From positions 303,121-367,120 of the forward strand of contig NZ_JBGGWE010000007.1 in NCBI RefSeq assembly GCF_041321095.1: 64,000 nt of DNA, in the 5' to 3' direction. Shown one piece after another: positions 26,106-35,903 of the stretch; the stretch's first letter is position 1, and each line of letters opens with the position of its first letter. The stretch comes from Fibrella arboris. Its GTDB lineage: Bacteria; Bacteroidota; Bacteroidia; Cytophagales; Spirosomataceae. The position numbers were made by a program, and so were the translations under genes. The notes under the pieces were generated by a model, which was not told where the DNA came from, searched no databases, and saw nothing but the letters and a program-made list of their open reading frames with translations.

Positions 26106-27149
26106 ATGAAAGCAAAAATCCTTGTCGTTGATGATGAGCCGGATCTTGAGTTGCTGATTAAGCAGAAATTTCGGAAGCAGATCCGCGAACAGAAATACGA
26201 GTTTTCGTTCGCCCATAACGGTGTTGAAGCCCTTGCCGTGTTGCAGCGCGAACCCGATATCGACGTGGTGCTGGCCGATATTAACATGCCCGAAATGGAT
26301 GGGCTGACGCTGCTGGTCAAAATGGCCGAATTCAATCCGATCCTAAAAGCGGTGATGGTATCGGCTTATGGCGATATGGAGAACATTCGGATGGCCATGA
26401 ACCGGGGTGCCTACGATTTCGTTTGCAAACCCGTCAATTTTGAGGACCTCGAGCTAACGATGCTCAAGACGATTCAGCACGTACATGATCTGCGGCAGAC
26501 GGTGCAGGCGGTGAAAGAGAACAATATTCTCCGCATGTACGTCGACGAGAGCGTGCTGAAGTTCATGACCAAATCGGGCTTCGAGCAGTCGCTGACTGCT
26601 TCTGAAACGACAACAGCTACCATCCTTTTCGTAGATATTGTTAGTTTCACGGCAATCGCTGAACGGGAAACGCCGGCCACTGTAGTTGCGCTGATCAACA
26701 AGTATTTCGATGTAATGGTAAAAGAAATTCTGGGGCAGGGGGGGTACGTCGATAAATTCATGGGCGATGCCGTGATGGCCGTCTTTCAGGGCGAATACCA
26801 CCTGGACAGGGCCATTGAGACCAGCCTGGCTATCCGGAACCAGATCCAGAACATCCAGGAAGAATTATCGGGTAAGCCCTACCAGCCCGAAGTCTCAATC
26901 GGCATCAATAGCGGCGAAGTGGTATCGGGAAACATTGGCTCCGTAGCCCTGCGCCGCCTCGATTACACCGTTATTGGCGATGTGGTCAATACCGCCTCGC
27001 GCCTGCAATCAACCGCCCAGGCTGGTCAGATTTTGATCTCGGAGGTATGTTACGAAAAAGTGAAAGAGTCGTTTCAGTGCGAGAGCGTAGGTGAGTACAA
27101 GCTCAAGAACAAGCAGGAGCCCGCCCGCCTCTGGAACGTGATGGCCTAG
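26106..27149 (+). CDS. Receiver domain - class III adenylate/guanylate cyclase
   Basis: This 347-residue signalling protein has an N-terminal CheY-like receiver (MKAKILVVDDEPDLE, phospho-acceptor Asp58 in ADINMPEMDG, conserved Lys in CKPV), a helical linker of about 50 residues (QHVHDLRQTVQAVKENNILR) and a class III cyclase catalytic domain (about 170-347). The cyclase has both metal Asp residues (ILFVDIVSFTAIAE and KFMGDAVMAVF) and VSIGINSGEVVSGNIGS and DYTVIGDVVNTASRLQ. The Lys before MGDA favours ATP, so cAMP is the likely product. The ATG at 26106 was chosen because the longer frame reads through the pyrimidine tract. The partner kinase is not nearby. Confidence 0.92.
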   Translation: MKAKILVVDDEPDLELLIKQKFRKQIREQKYEFSFAHNGVEALAVLQREPDIDVVLADINMPEMDGLTLLVKMAEFNPILKAVMVSAYGDMENIRMAMNRGAYDFVCKPVNFEDLELTMLKTIQHVHDLRQTVQAVKENNILRMYVDESVLKFMTKSGFEQSLTASETTTATILFVDIVSFTAIAERETPATVVALINKYFDVMVKEILGQGGYVDKFMGDAVMAVFQGEYHLDRAIETSLAIRNQIQNIQEELSGKPYQPEVSIGINSGEVVSGNIGSVALRRLDYTVIGDVVNTASRLQSTAQAGQILISEVCYEKVKESFQCESVGEYKLKNKQEPARLWNVMA

Positions 27150-27309
27150 GGATGAGTCTGCTGCATAGGGTCTGTCGAAGCCACCTGTATTTATATGTAT
27201 TCGCGTATAAATATTAGGTAGCTTTGCTTATATATACATAGTTGTTTTTTGGGATAATGACACTATTTTGTCGCCGCAAATTATTACTGTCACTCCTTCC
27301 CTTGTTTTA

Positions 27310-30300
27310 ATGCGTTTTCCTGACTCTTTCCGGCTCCTTATAAGCCTGCTGGTTTGTTTTATCTCGTTATCTGCTTTAGCCCAGCATGTACCCGATCCCG
27401 GCACATTCATTGATCCCCACGATACACTCCGGCAACAAGTAGACGAAGAACGCCGCCGACTGGTTGATCCACAAACAGGTGTTATCCCCTATGAGCGGCT
27501 AGACCAGGCACGGCAGCAAATACTCAACGGAAAGAGTCAGCAGAACGCAAGTGCTACCCAAAGTGGGATACCGGGTATTACCTGGCAGGAGAGGGGCCCC
27601 AACAATTTTGCTGACGTACGATCAGTACTGGTTGACCCAAATGACGCGGCTAAAAAGAAAGTGTGGGTAGGCACTGCTTCGGGCGGTGTGTGGTACACAA
27701 ACGACATCACCAACTCGACGCCTGTCTGGTCGCCAGTCAGTGAAAACTGGGAAAGCCAATTAGTTACGGCGCTTGCTGCTGACCCGTCGAATGCCCAGAT
27801 CATGTATGCCGGAACGGGTGAGTTAAGTTATACCACTGGACGTGGTATCTGGAAGACGACCAATGGTGGGACAACCTGGACGCGGCTAAGTAGTACCATC
27901 CCCAGTGGTAGTTATCCATCCATAGGGCGGGGATTTGAGTACATTCAGCGGATTGTAGTGAACGGCAGTGGGCAGGTATTTGTCGCCTCTCGATATGGTG
28001 TACTAAAGTCCGCAGATGGCGGAGTAAGCTGGCAGAATGTGCTGGCACCCAATCAGGGAATTGGTTTTGGTACGTCGACTGGTAATTACGGTAACGACGC
28101 TGTATATGATCTGGAGGTTGCATCAGACGGAGTTGTATTCGTCAGTTTTGCGCCTGGTCGCGTGTTTAAATCAACAAACGCAGCGGCTACGTCGTGGGCT
28201 GAAATTACACCGGTAGGCGTAACGGGTGATCGTACTGAAATTGCCGTAGCGCAGTCGACTAGTGGCAGCGGGCAGGTTCTGTATGCGGTGTCCAGGTTTT
28301 ATAATAATACAGTCTATAGCCAGGATATAAAGTGGTTTAAGAAGAGTACCGACGCCGGGATAACCTGGACCGACGTAGTTATTCCGTTAATAGGCAGCGA
28401 TCACTTTACGCGTGGTAATGGGTATCGGTACATGAGCTTGACTGCGCACCCAACCAATGCAAACATCATCTTCGCGGGTGGGCTTGGCCTGTTCCGAAGC
28501 GTGAATGGTGGGGCTACCTGGACAGCCATCACCGAGGCGTCGACCGCTAATCCATTGACTTATCAGATAGCCCTACAGGTTGTGCCGGGTACAGACGGAA
28601 TGGTCAATGCGGCTCTACAGGGAATCTACTGGCTGGCCGATGCCGCTAGTGATGCTGTTGCTAGCCCAACGGCAGTGGCCCGTACCAACGGCCTGCGAAC
28701 AGGGGCAGTCTACTCCATAGCGATGAAAAACAGCCCTGGCAGCAACTATTTTCTGGCAAATGTGCAGCCCACTGGCGTCGTTACTATGAACTCACCCGGT
28801 ATTGGCAAGATCAACTCATCCATATGGGGAACCTCGTCGACAAATAATGTCCACATTGATACCAACGAATCAAACATTCAAGTGTTTATGGGCGCCACGG
28901 CAGTGAATGTCTTTGATGGAGCTAGCTACCAAACGATCTATTCCACTAATTATGTGGCGCCAATACCAAGCGATTACGATAGCCAGTCGAATACGCTGTA
29001 TATCTATGAGTATAGTACTACTGCACCTGTCATTCGCCGCACCGCTGGTATTGGTTCAGGTACGTTGACAACAACGGTGATCTCACTCACGGCTATTGGC
29101 GATCAACTAACGTACCTGAAGCTGAGTGCCGACCAGGCTACGCTGTTCGCGGGTGGATATAATGGTAAACTTTACAAGATTACCGGCTTGAATCAGCCTA
29201 CGCCAACCTTCACCCGGATAGATAACGGAGCGTTTGGTCAGGTAGCCTTTTCCAGCATTGACGTGGGGGCTACCGATAATGAGTTGCTCGTTACCTTTTC
29301 CAATTACGGTTCACAGTCGGTGTGGTACACAGCCGATGGGGGCGCGTTGTGGATGGCAAAAGACCAGTTAAACTATGGCCTTCCCGACATACCTGTCTGG
29401 ACGGGTATGTTCAATCCGCAAAACCGGCAACAGGTATTGTTAGGTACCGATCTGGGCCTCTGGACTACGTCGAACATCACAGCTCCAAACCCCGGCTGGA
29501 CAGTATCGGATGGCGGGCTGCCGCTGTTGCGCGTCAATCAACTGCGCTACCGGGCTGCTGATGGAAAGGTCGCTGCGACCACCGTAGGACGCGGTATCTG
29601 GACAACTGACGCCTTTGCCATACCGTATACCCTGCCAACCGTGACGCTGACGGGTATTGACAATAAAACACTGTGCGCTGGAAGCACTATGACTGTTTCG
29701 TTTAGCACATCAGGTACGTTCGATCTCTCGAATCGGTTTGAGGTCTGGATATCCGACGCCTCAGGCAGCTTTTCCAGCCAACGACGAATTGGGACTGGCA
29801 CGAGTAATCCGATAGCTGTAACCTTGCCTAGCAGCATCGATGTGTTACCATATGGCACCAATTATTTAGTGAAGGTGGTCGCTTTATCCCCGGAGGTTGA
29901 AAGTGCGGTAAGTGAGCCATTGGCCATTGGTAATTTAAGCAATGCGTACACCCTTAATCGGCTGGGATATACTGGTAATACTCAAGTCTGTGTCGGGGGC
30001 AGTGCGACATTGTCGTTTCAGGGGTCAACTAATTCTGGCTTCACTACCGCAATCGACCGGTACCAATGGACCAGAGATGGTGTGCCCATAAGCGGTGCGA
30101 CCAGCCAATCATATGTGGTCACTCAATCTGGAGTATATTCAGGAAGTCTTGTTCAAGCAGGCTGTAAGCAGGCAGCTACGACGCATTTTTTCAATGTTAG
30201 CAACTCTATATTCCCTCAATTAAGTTACCCCAGCGCTGAAACACCACAATGTACAGGTCAAACGATTACACTGACGGCCTCTTACCCAGGTGATAATGCA

Positions 30301-32559
30301 ACGTATCAATGGTATAAGAATGATGTACTTATAGATGGCGTTACCGGCTCAACCTTTCCAGCTACTCAATCTGGTCGGTATTCGGTACAGGTAAAGGATG
30401 CTAACTGTTCAGCAAGTACAAGTAGTGTTACCTATGAATTTGGTACCGCTATCGGTGCTACAATTCGGTTTGACCGGGCAGCCGATACATTGATTTGCGC
30501 TAATTATGCCAACTATTACTCGTCGGCTTACATGTACATCGAGAACAATAGCAAGTTCAGTGCCTTGCAATGGTATAAAAATGGTACGCTCATTTCAGGG
30601 GCAACGAACGGCTATTACTATGCTTCGGAACCGGGTACATACCATGTTGTTGCCCGGCAGGGGAATTGCCAGACAACAACGAACACACTCATCCGAAAAG
30701 CAACTTCGCAACTTCCAGTCACGATCACTTATAATGGGGCAACAAGCTTGTGTATTGGTGACTCACGTTATCTGCGAACGCAGGCAATGTCGAACGTCAG
30801 TTATCAATGGCAAAAAGATGGAGTTGATATTGCTGGTGAGACATCGTCTGTTTACAGCGTGAGCGCGGGCGGCGTCTACACCGTGCGAGTGTCAGCTGGA
30901 GGGAATGCTTGTTCTGGCTCGTCGGATAGTCGCTTGTTCTCGTTTGGTAATACAATTGTGCCTAAAATCGTAGCTGACAGGACCTCTGTTACATCGTGTG
31001 GTAACCTATACATAAGTACGTACGAGCGAGCTAATGACTATAGCAACGAACCAGTAGGCTTTTCGTACCAATGGCAACGGGATGGTGTGGATATAGCTGG
31101 CCAAACGCTATCATCTACCTATGCTAATTCTACCGGACTGTACAGGCTCCGCATGACAAAAGGAACCTGTAGTGGAGTGTCTAAAACTGAGTACTACAGT
31201 CATCCATCACCTCCTAAACCTGTTATCGATTACGCGCCTTCGCAAAAATGCATCAACAATGCCGTTAAGCTGACAGCTAGTTCCGGTTCGTATGGTACAA
31301 CTATTTGGAAGCGCGACGGGATAGTTGTTTCCACTACGAGTCGCAACGAATATAGTGCTACACAGACAGGTCGATACACGTTTTCATATACTAACTCAAA
31401 CTGTACATCGCCTGAATCCGACCCCGTGGATGTGAAAATTGGTGAACCTACGGCGGCTACGATTGCAGGCGATGCGGTGATTGGCGCGGGGCAAACAACG
31501 TACCTGCCTATTGTCTTTAGCGGGCCTGCGCCCTGGTCAGTTACGCTCAGCAACGGGCAGTCGGCCACGGGCGTTACGCAGAACCCATACCTGATGCCGG
31601 TAGCACCCGGCGCAACCACTACCTACACCATTGGCAAGGTGGCAAATGCCTGTGCCACAGGTACGTCGTCAGGAAGTGCCGTGGTTACGGTTGGATCGGG
31701 CAGTGCCGATGTATCGCTCGATATGATTGTCAGTTCACGCACGCCGCGGGTGGGTCAGATGGTTAGCTACTCGCTGATCCTGACTAATGCTGGTCCGGAA
31801 GTAGCCAATGGGGTGCAGGTGCAGAGTATGTTACCGCAGGGTGTTTCGTTCCTCAGCAGCGAGTCGCCAGCCATTACGAGTGGGAGTGGGGTTGTGAACG
31901 TGGCGGTAGGTGCGTTGCCTGTCGGCATACCTACAACGTTTGTGTTCCAGACAATTATTTCCATTCCCGGCGTCATGTTAACCAATGCTCAAATCATTGG
32001 CTCACAGACCCCTGACCCGGATAGCCAGCCAAATTCAGGCATTGGAGCCGGGCAGGATGATGAAGCGCAGGTAGATTTACGCACCACTGAGGAGGGGCCA
32101 ATCATGACGTCGGCCAATCCGAATCCGGCCGTATTGCCACGGGTGATCAGTAACCAGCCCGCAGCCAGTTCGTCGTCGGTTGAGTTAAGTCTGCAAATGA
32201 ACCTGAACAAATTGCTGGTATCAGTAGCGCAGCAGGAGGTCGTTACAGCTACGTTAACGGTTCGTAACCGGAGCGCCATCACGGCAACGGGTGTTGTGGT
32301 GCGGGTACAATTGCCAAACGGGGCGGCTCAGGTTACGCCGGGCTGGCAGGTGGTAGACACGCAAACAATCGACGGGTTTCTGAGCTCAATTCCAGCGGGT
32401 GGCTCGGCCACGCTTCAGCTGTTCTGGCGCCCTTCGGCCGATGGTGACTTAAAGGCACAGGTCTTCGATGTGGCCGAACCTGCTACCGGCTTTATTCCCG
32501 GCAACGGCTATTCACAGGGTGAAAAAGACGAAGCCCAGGCACGTGTTCGCAGTAAATAA
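27310..32559 (+). CDS. Giant secreted protein: Asp-box propeller, Ig-like repeats, DUF11
   Basis: This 1749-residue surface or secreted protein has a signal peptide (MRFPDSFRLLISLLVCFISL). Asp-box/BNR motifs of a sortilin-like beta-propeller recur at about residues 177 (KTTNGGTTW), 231 (KSADGGVSW), 345 (KSTDAGITW), 396 (RSVNGGATW) and 673 (YTADGGALW). Six Ig-like repeats with YQWxKDGV and SGxYxV lie at about 917-1360. A further Ig-like stretch and two DUF11 domains (about 1465-1580 and 1625-1749) close the protein. No type IX sorting domain is obvious at the end (EAQARVRSK). A role in adhesion or polymer binding is inferred. Confidence 0.88.
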   Translation: MRFPDSFRLLISLLVCFISLSALAQHVPDPGTFIDPHDTLRQQVDEERRRLVDPQTGVIPYERLDQARQQILNGKSQQNASATQSGIPGITWQERGPNNFADVRSVLVDPNDAAKKKVWVGTASGGVWYTNDITNSTPVWSPVSENWESQLVTALAADPSNAQIMYAGTGELSYTTGRGIWKTTNGGTTWTRLSSTIPSGSYPSIGRGFEYIQRIVVNGSGQVFVASRYGVLKSADGGVSWQNVLAPNQGIGFGTSTGNYGNDAVYDLEVASDGVVFVSFAPGRVFKSTNAAATSWAEITPVGVTGDRTEIAVAQSTSGSGQVLYAVSRFYNNTVYSQDIKWFKKSTDAGITWTDVVIPLIGSDHFTRGNGYRYMSLTAHPTNANIIFAGGLGLFRSVNGGATWTAITEASTANPLTYQIALQVVPGTDGMVNAALQGIYWLADAASDAVASPTAVARTNGLRTGAVYSIAMKNSPGSNYFLANVQPTGVVTMNSPGIGKINSSIWGTSSTNNVHIDTNESNIQVFMGATAVNVFDGASYQTIYSTNYVAPIPSDYDSQSNTLYIYEYSTTAPVIRRTAGIGSGTLTTTVISLTAIGDQLTYLKLSADQATLFAGGYNGKLYKITGLNQPTPTFTRIDNGAFGQVAFSSIDVGATDNELLVTFSNYGSQSVWYTADGGALWMAKDQLNYGLPDIPVWTGMFNPQNRQQVLLGTDLGLWTTSNITAPNPGWTVSDGGLPLLRVNQLRYRAADGKVAATTVGRGIWTTDAFAIPYTLPTVTLTGIDNKTLCAGSTMTVSFSTSGTFDLSNRFEVWISDASGSFSSQRRIGTGTSNPIAVTLPSSIDVLPYGTNYLVKVVALSPEVESAVSEPLAIGNLSNAYTLNRLGYTGNTQVCVGGSATLSFQGSTNSGFTTAIDRYQWTRDGVPISGATSQSYVVTQSGVYSGSLVQAGCKQAATTHFFNVSNSIFPQLSYPSAETPQCTGQTITLTASYPGDNATYQWYKNDVLIDGVTGSTFPATQSGRYSVQVKDANCSASTSSVTYEFGTAIGATIRFDRAADTLICANYANYYSSAYMYIENNSKFSALQWYKNGTLISGATNGYYYASEPGTYHVVARQGNCQTTTNTLIRKATSQLPVTITYNGATSLCIGDSRYLRTQAMSNVSYQWQKDGVDIAGETSSVYSVSAGGVYTVRVSAGGNACSGSSDSRLFSFGNTIVPKIVADRTSVTSCGNLYISTYERANDYSNEPVGFSYQWQRDGVDIAGQTLSSTYANSTGLYRLRMTKGTCSGVSKTEYYSHPSPPKPVIDYAPSQKCINNAVKLTASSGSYGTTIWKRDGIVVSTTSRNEYSATQTGRYTFSYTNSNCTSPESDPVDVKIGEPTAATIAGDAVIGAGQTTYLPIVFSGPAPWSVTLSNGQSATGVTQNPYLMPVAPGATTTYTIGKVANACATGTSSGSAVVTVGSGSADVSLDMIVSSRTPRVGQMVSYSLILTNAGPEVANGVQVQSMLPQGVSFLSSESPAITSGSGVVNVAVGALPVGIPTTFVFQTIISIPGVMLTNAQIIGSQTPDPDSQPNSGIGAGQDDEAQVDLRTTEEGPIMTSANPNPAVLPRVISNQPAASSSSVELSLQMNLNKLLVSVAQQEVVTATLTVRNRSAITATGVVVRVQLPNGAAQVTPGWQVVDTQTIDGFLSSIPAGGSATLQLFWRPSADGDLKAQVFDVAEPATGFIPGNGYSQGEKDEAQARVRSK

Positions 32560-32562
32560 TTG

Positions 32563-33807
32563 CTAGAAAACTTCGTTCAGGTTAAAATAAAGGCCTTTTG
32601 ACCCGCCCGCACCGAAGCCGTAGTCAATGGCTAGATTGGTGCGGGCGCTTTTATTGACCTTTACCCGAAGGCCACCGCCGAAACCGGGCCAGACGTGCAA
32701 TGTATGCGGCTGAGACGCTGTCTCGAATCCGGCAGGGACGTTGCTGCCATGCCAGAGGCCAATGGTCTGCGCATTGGCAAAGAGAACACCACCCAATAGG
32801 CCATTGGCGGTGAGTTGCGTACGGTATTCCACTTCGGTATAATAAAGCGACGGACCGCGTAACCGCCCCATGGCATAGCCCCGGCCCGTGTTATTATAGG
32901 TATCCCAACCCGTGGCAGGGAGGTCAAGATAGGGGGCCGTTCCGCCGAAGGTGACCCAGTTGAAACTCCAGAGGGCCAACTGTTTCTCCAGCCGCCCGCC
33001 GAGTGGGATGTATTTTCGATAGTCGAAATAAAGTGCCTGGTAGTTGGTGGTGCTTCCCAGCTCATTGAGATAAACCCGGTACTGCGCCAGCAAATACGAG
33101 CCGCCTTCCGGATTATTCGGATTGCCCCGCCGGTCGCGCAACAGACCAACCACCACACCCGATGAGGTCGACTGCCGGTTCAGCCCGTAACGGACGAAAT
33201 CCGTAGTTTGGCCAGTGGGGGCTACGTTGATAATGTCGAAATGGCGGTCGATCATGTAGCCGATTCCAACCATGTAATCGTTGGTAAGGGCTTTATAAAC
33301 CGTCTGGTGAAACCGGAAATGGTTATAGTCGACGTCGCTGGCGTTGGCTAGTTGCGAGTAAGCCCCCAGGCCATAAGTCGTTGTCGGGAAATTATAGAAT
33401 CGCCAGTCGACCTGAATGTTGAACCGGTGCCCCGGCGTCCAGAAGTTACTAAGGGCAGTTGCCAGTACCTGATTGAACTGTGAATAACCCGCATACAGAT
33501 GTACGGTCGACAGGCGGGTACGGGGTGTATGTTTCGGATAAAACGAGGAAGTAAGAATGGCCCCGGCAGCAATGCCCGTGGCAGGCTGGTAATTCAACGA
33601 AGGCAATATGGCCCATTGTGGTTTGGTGCCCAGGCCTGAATCAGATCGCGGAGCGATTGATAGGCCAACCCATTTCTTGGCCAGATCGTAGGCGTCGACC
33701 TGTTCGGAAGAGGTAGCGTTATCGGAGGGGGATTGAGCGCGTATGGGCGCTGCTGTCAGCGTGGATACGACAAGCCAGTAAGCAGTGTGCCGTAGAATTG
33801 AAATCAT
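32563..33807 (-). CDS. Omp85/BamA-like outer-membrane barrel protein
   Basis: This 414-residue protein has a signal peptide (MISILRHTAYWLVVSTLTAA, cleaved near RAQ). The rest is a surface-antigen-type barrel without visible POTRA domains: LLRDRRGNPNNPEGGSYLLA matches the conserved strand with RGxxxNPxxG, and the protein ends in GLYFNLNEVF with a terminal Phe, the usual barrel signal. POTRA-less members in this order are often paired with phosphoesterases or other secreted proteins, but none is adjacent here. The stop is four bases from that of the giant protein gene, convergently. Confidence 0.86.
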   Translation of the reverse strand: MISILRHTAYWLVVSTLTAAPIRAQSPSDNATSSEQVDAYDLAKKWVGLSIAPRSDSGLGTKPQWAILPSLNYQPATGIAAGAILTSSFYPKHTPRTRLSTVHLYAGYSQFNQVLATALSNFWTPGHRFNIQVDWRFYNFPTTTYGLGAYSQLANASDVDYNHFRFHQTVYKALTNDYMVGIGYMIDRHFDIINVAPTGQTTDFVRYGLNRQSTSSGVVVGLLRDRRGNPNNPEGGSYLLAQYRVYLNELGSTTNYQALYFDYRKYIPLGGRLEKQLALWSFNWVTFGGTAPYLDLPATGWDTYNNTGRGYAMGRLRGPSLYYTEVEYRTQLTANGLLGGVLFANAQTIGLWHGSNVPAGFETASQPHTLHVWPGFGGGLRVKVNKSARTNLAIDYGFGAGGSKGLYFNLNEVF

Positions 33808-33853
33808 TTAGCGTAGTGAATAGTCAACTCGGTTAACTATTCACTACGCTAAA
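33807..33853. terminator. Hairpin between the thioredoxin-fold and Omp85-like genes
   Basis: The 18-base arms TTTAGCGTAGTGAATAGT and ACTATTCACTACGCTAAA pair perfectly, and the loop can pair further (AAC/GTT). It lies directly before the Omp85-like start codon and after the end of the thioredoxin-fold gene, both on the minus strand, so it can terminate one or attenuate the other. Confidence 0.65.
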
Positions 33854-33920
33854 CGGTTCATTGCTGTTGCACAGATTGTGTAAGCGGCAGTTGGCGGGGT
33901 TGGCGCGGCCAACGACAAGG

Positions 33921-35315
33921 CTACTTTTTCAGGGTCGCCAGCGTTTTCTCGTAGTCGGCGGTGTCTTCGCCTGTTTCTTTCGCTTTTTCCAAGGCTTCCT
34001 GCTCAACGGCTACCGCCTCGGCCTTTCGGCCCAGCTTGCCCAGCAGCTGTGCGTAGGTATCCAGATAAGCCGGGTTGCGCTGTAGTTCGAGCGACCGGGC
34101 CGACCAGGATAGGGCCTTATTTAAGTCGGCCGAACTGGTCATGGTTTCGAAATAGGCCCAGGCAAGACTGTTCAGTTTCGTGCCTATCTGTTGGGTTTCC
34201 ATCGTTTTAAACAGTTGCTCATCGCGCTTGAATTGTGGCCTTGCTTTAATCGAATCGGGCATAGACCTAGTCATTGTCAGGAAGCTCTGGTAGGTCGCAT
34301 TATCCTTTGTAGCCAATTCTTCAGGGGTGATGGCCATTAATCTCGACGCCGATTCTGTAGCGTATTCCCCGTATTTAGTCAGGTTCTTGGTCCGTCGGTA
34401 AAAAGCCATCCGGCTCTCATTGGCGGCCGTCTTCTGATCGGCTTCCGGCACGGCTTTCATCGACAAGGCGGTACGCATCTTTAGCGAATTGGCAATAGCC
34501 TGATCCAGTTCAGCTTCTGTTTTGGCCTGCCGTTCGTCGCGCCCAACAGCCTGACTCACCGCCTGCATGGCGCTCTGCATACCTTTCATCCGCGACGGAT
34601 TGAGGCGCATGCTTTTGATCTCGTTCAGCAACGGCTCAAAAGCCGGTGACTTGGCCGTGGTCAGGTTACCGGTTATAGCCTCGAGGTTATCGTTCGAGAA
34701 CCACTCGCTTTGCGGAGCCGCCTTCAGGAAAGCATCGAGTGCTTCGGCGTTGGGCATGCCAATTTTAGCTCGTTTGGCCAGGTACGTTCGCAGGAACTCG
34801 GCCTCACGCTGGCCGCCTTCGTACTGCTTTTCCATCACCGACAGCGGGTTGGGGTCGCTGGCCGCACTGATGGCTTTATCGGCTTCATCCAGAAAGCCTT
34901 TGATGCCTCCGTAGCCAATTGCCCGGTGAATCAGATCGCCGCTGGCCGACACGTAGAGCGACGTTGGGTAGGCCGTAACCGCATATTTCCTGGCCACGTC
35001 GATGCCTTCGCCTTTCTCCGCGTCGATCTGGTAACTGATGAAGTTGGTGTTGAACTTCTCGCCCACTTTCGCGTCGGGAAACGCCTGCCTGGCCATGAGC
35101 TTGCAGGGGCCGCACCAGGTCGTGTAAATGTCGACGAAAACAGGCTTGTTCCGCTTTTTGGCTTCGGCCAGCACGTCTTTCCAGGAGCCGGTGAAGAAGT
35201 TGATGCCTACTGGATCATCGTTGCCGGGAACGTCGGCGCGGGTTAGGCCGGTAGCGAAGGCAAAAGCCAGCAGTAAAGACAGCCTGATGGCGAAGGGGCG
35301 GAGCAGAGGTTTCAT
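33921..35315 (-). CDS. Periplasmic thioredoxin-fold protein with helical C-terminus
   Basis: This 464-residue protein has a signal peptide (residues 1-27, LSLLLAFAFATGLTRADV), a thioredoxin domain (about 35-155) with VFVDIYTTWCGPCKLMARQA and the cis-Pro loop VTAYPTSLYVS, and a long alpha-helical, TPR-like C-terminal region of about 300 residues rich in Ala, Lys and Glu. The intact CGPC supports a redox role, probably reduction of disulfides in the periplasm. A broken copy of the same gene lies just upstream (35418-35797), so the family was duplicated here. Confidence 0.88.
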   Translation of the reverse strand: MKPLLRPFAIRLSLLLAFAFATGLTRADVPGNDDPVGINFFTGSWKDVLAEAKKRNKPVFVDIYTTWCGPCKLMARQAFPDAKVGEKFNTNFISYQIDAEKGEGIDVARKYAVTAYPTSLYVSASGDLIHRAIGYGGIKGFLDEADKAISAASDPNPLSVMEKQYEGGQREAEFLRTYLAKRAKIGMPNAEALDAFLKAAPQSEWFSNDNLEAITGNLTTAKSPAFEPLLNEIKSMRLNPSRMKGMQSAMQAVSQAVGRDERQAKTEAELDQAIANSLKMRTALSMKAVPEADQKTAANESRMAFYRRTKNLTKYGEYATESASRLMAITPEELATKDNATYQSFLTMTRSMPDSIKARPQFKRDEQLFKTMETQQIGTKLNSLAWAYFETMTSSADLNKALSWSARSLELQRNPAYLDTYAQLLGKLGRKAEAVAVEQEALEKAKETGEDTADYEKTLATLKK

Positions 35316-35417
35316 AGAGGCAACAGGGTTAGACGTGAATAAGCTGTTGGCAATGTAACGGTTATGGATTAACTAATGATGTAGTTGATCGGCGATTTTT
35401 TTAAGCGGTACCTATAA

Positions 35418-35797
35418 CTACTGGCTTAGGCGTGCCAACGTCTTCTCGTACTCGGCGGTGTTTTCGCCGGTTGCCAGCAGCCAAAGCCAACGGACGGTAA
35501 CCGGCCTGGTTTCTGGTGCGCTCGTAGCACTTCATGCGCAGTTGACTGATCAGATAAGCCTCGTTATCAGCGGTGATTTTCCCGTCAGAAACAAGATTGT
35601 TACTGCGTCGTCGCAGGCTAACCAGCCAATCGAGGTCGGCCTCTGTTTTCGCCTGGTCGAGTTCCGCCTGAAAGATGCGGTCGGCTTCTTTCACAATGGT
35701 CCAGCGTCTATTGCTTTGTCAGCGTCGGCCAGCAGGCCTTTGCTAGTTTCATACCTGGTCGAGCGGTGAATCAACAGACCATCAGCTCCATAATCAC
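35418..35797 (-). pseudogene. Decayed paralog of the adjacent thioredoxin-fold gene
   Basis: Three pieces in different frames match the neighbour at 33921-35315 in order. DGLLIHRSTRYETSKGLLAD (near 35720-35790) matches GDLIHRAIGYGGIKGFLDE. AELDQAKTEADLDWLV to LRMKCYERTRN (near 35510-35680) matches the central helical part. ATGENTAEYEKTLARLSQ and a stop (35418-35474) match TGEDTADYEKTLATLKK. The N-terminal signal, the CGPC motif and long internal stretches are gone. The 97-residue open frame at 35401-35694 is a by-product of this decay, not a gene. The remaining part, 35316-35417 and 35798-35903, shows nothing else recognisable. Confidence 0.8.
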
Positions 35798-35903
35798 TGG
35801 TTCGCGATGGATTGAAGGGGCCTGGCAGGTCCTCCACCAACTCGCCAGTTGACACGGCAGCGCATGATGAACCAATCGCGAACAGGCCTTGTCTTTTTTA
35901 GGA

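Noticed and set aside
27340..27900. Possible start of a sialidase
   Set aside because: Asp-box motifs are present, but the sialidase Arg triad and FRIP motif are not visible, so only a propeller is claimed.
35401..35694. 97-codon open frame on the minus strand
   Set aside because: It uses a GTG start and mixes frames of a degraded thioredoxin-fold paralog; annotated as a pseudogene instead.
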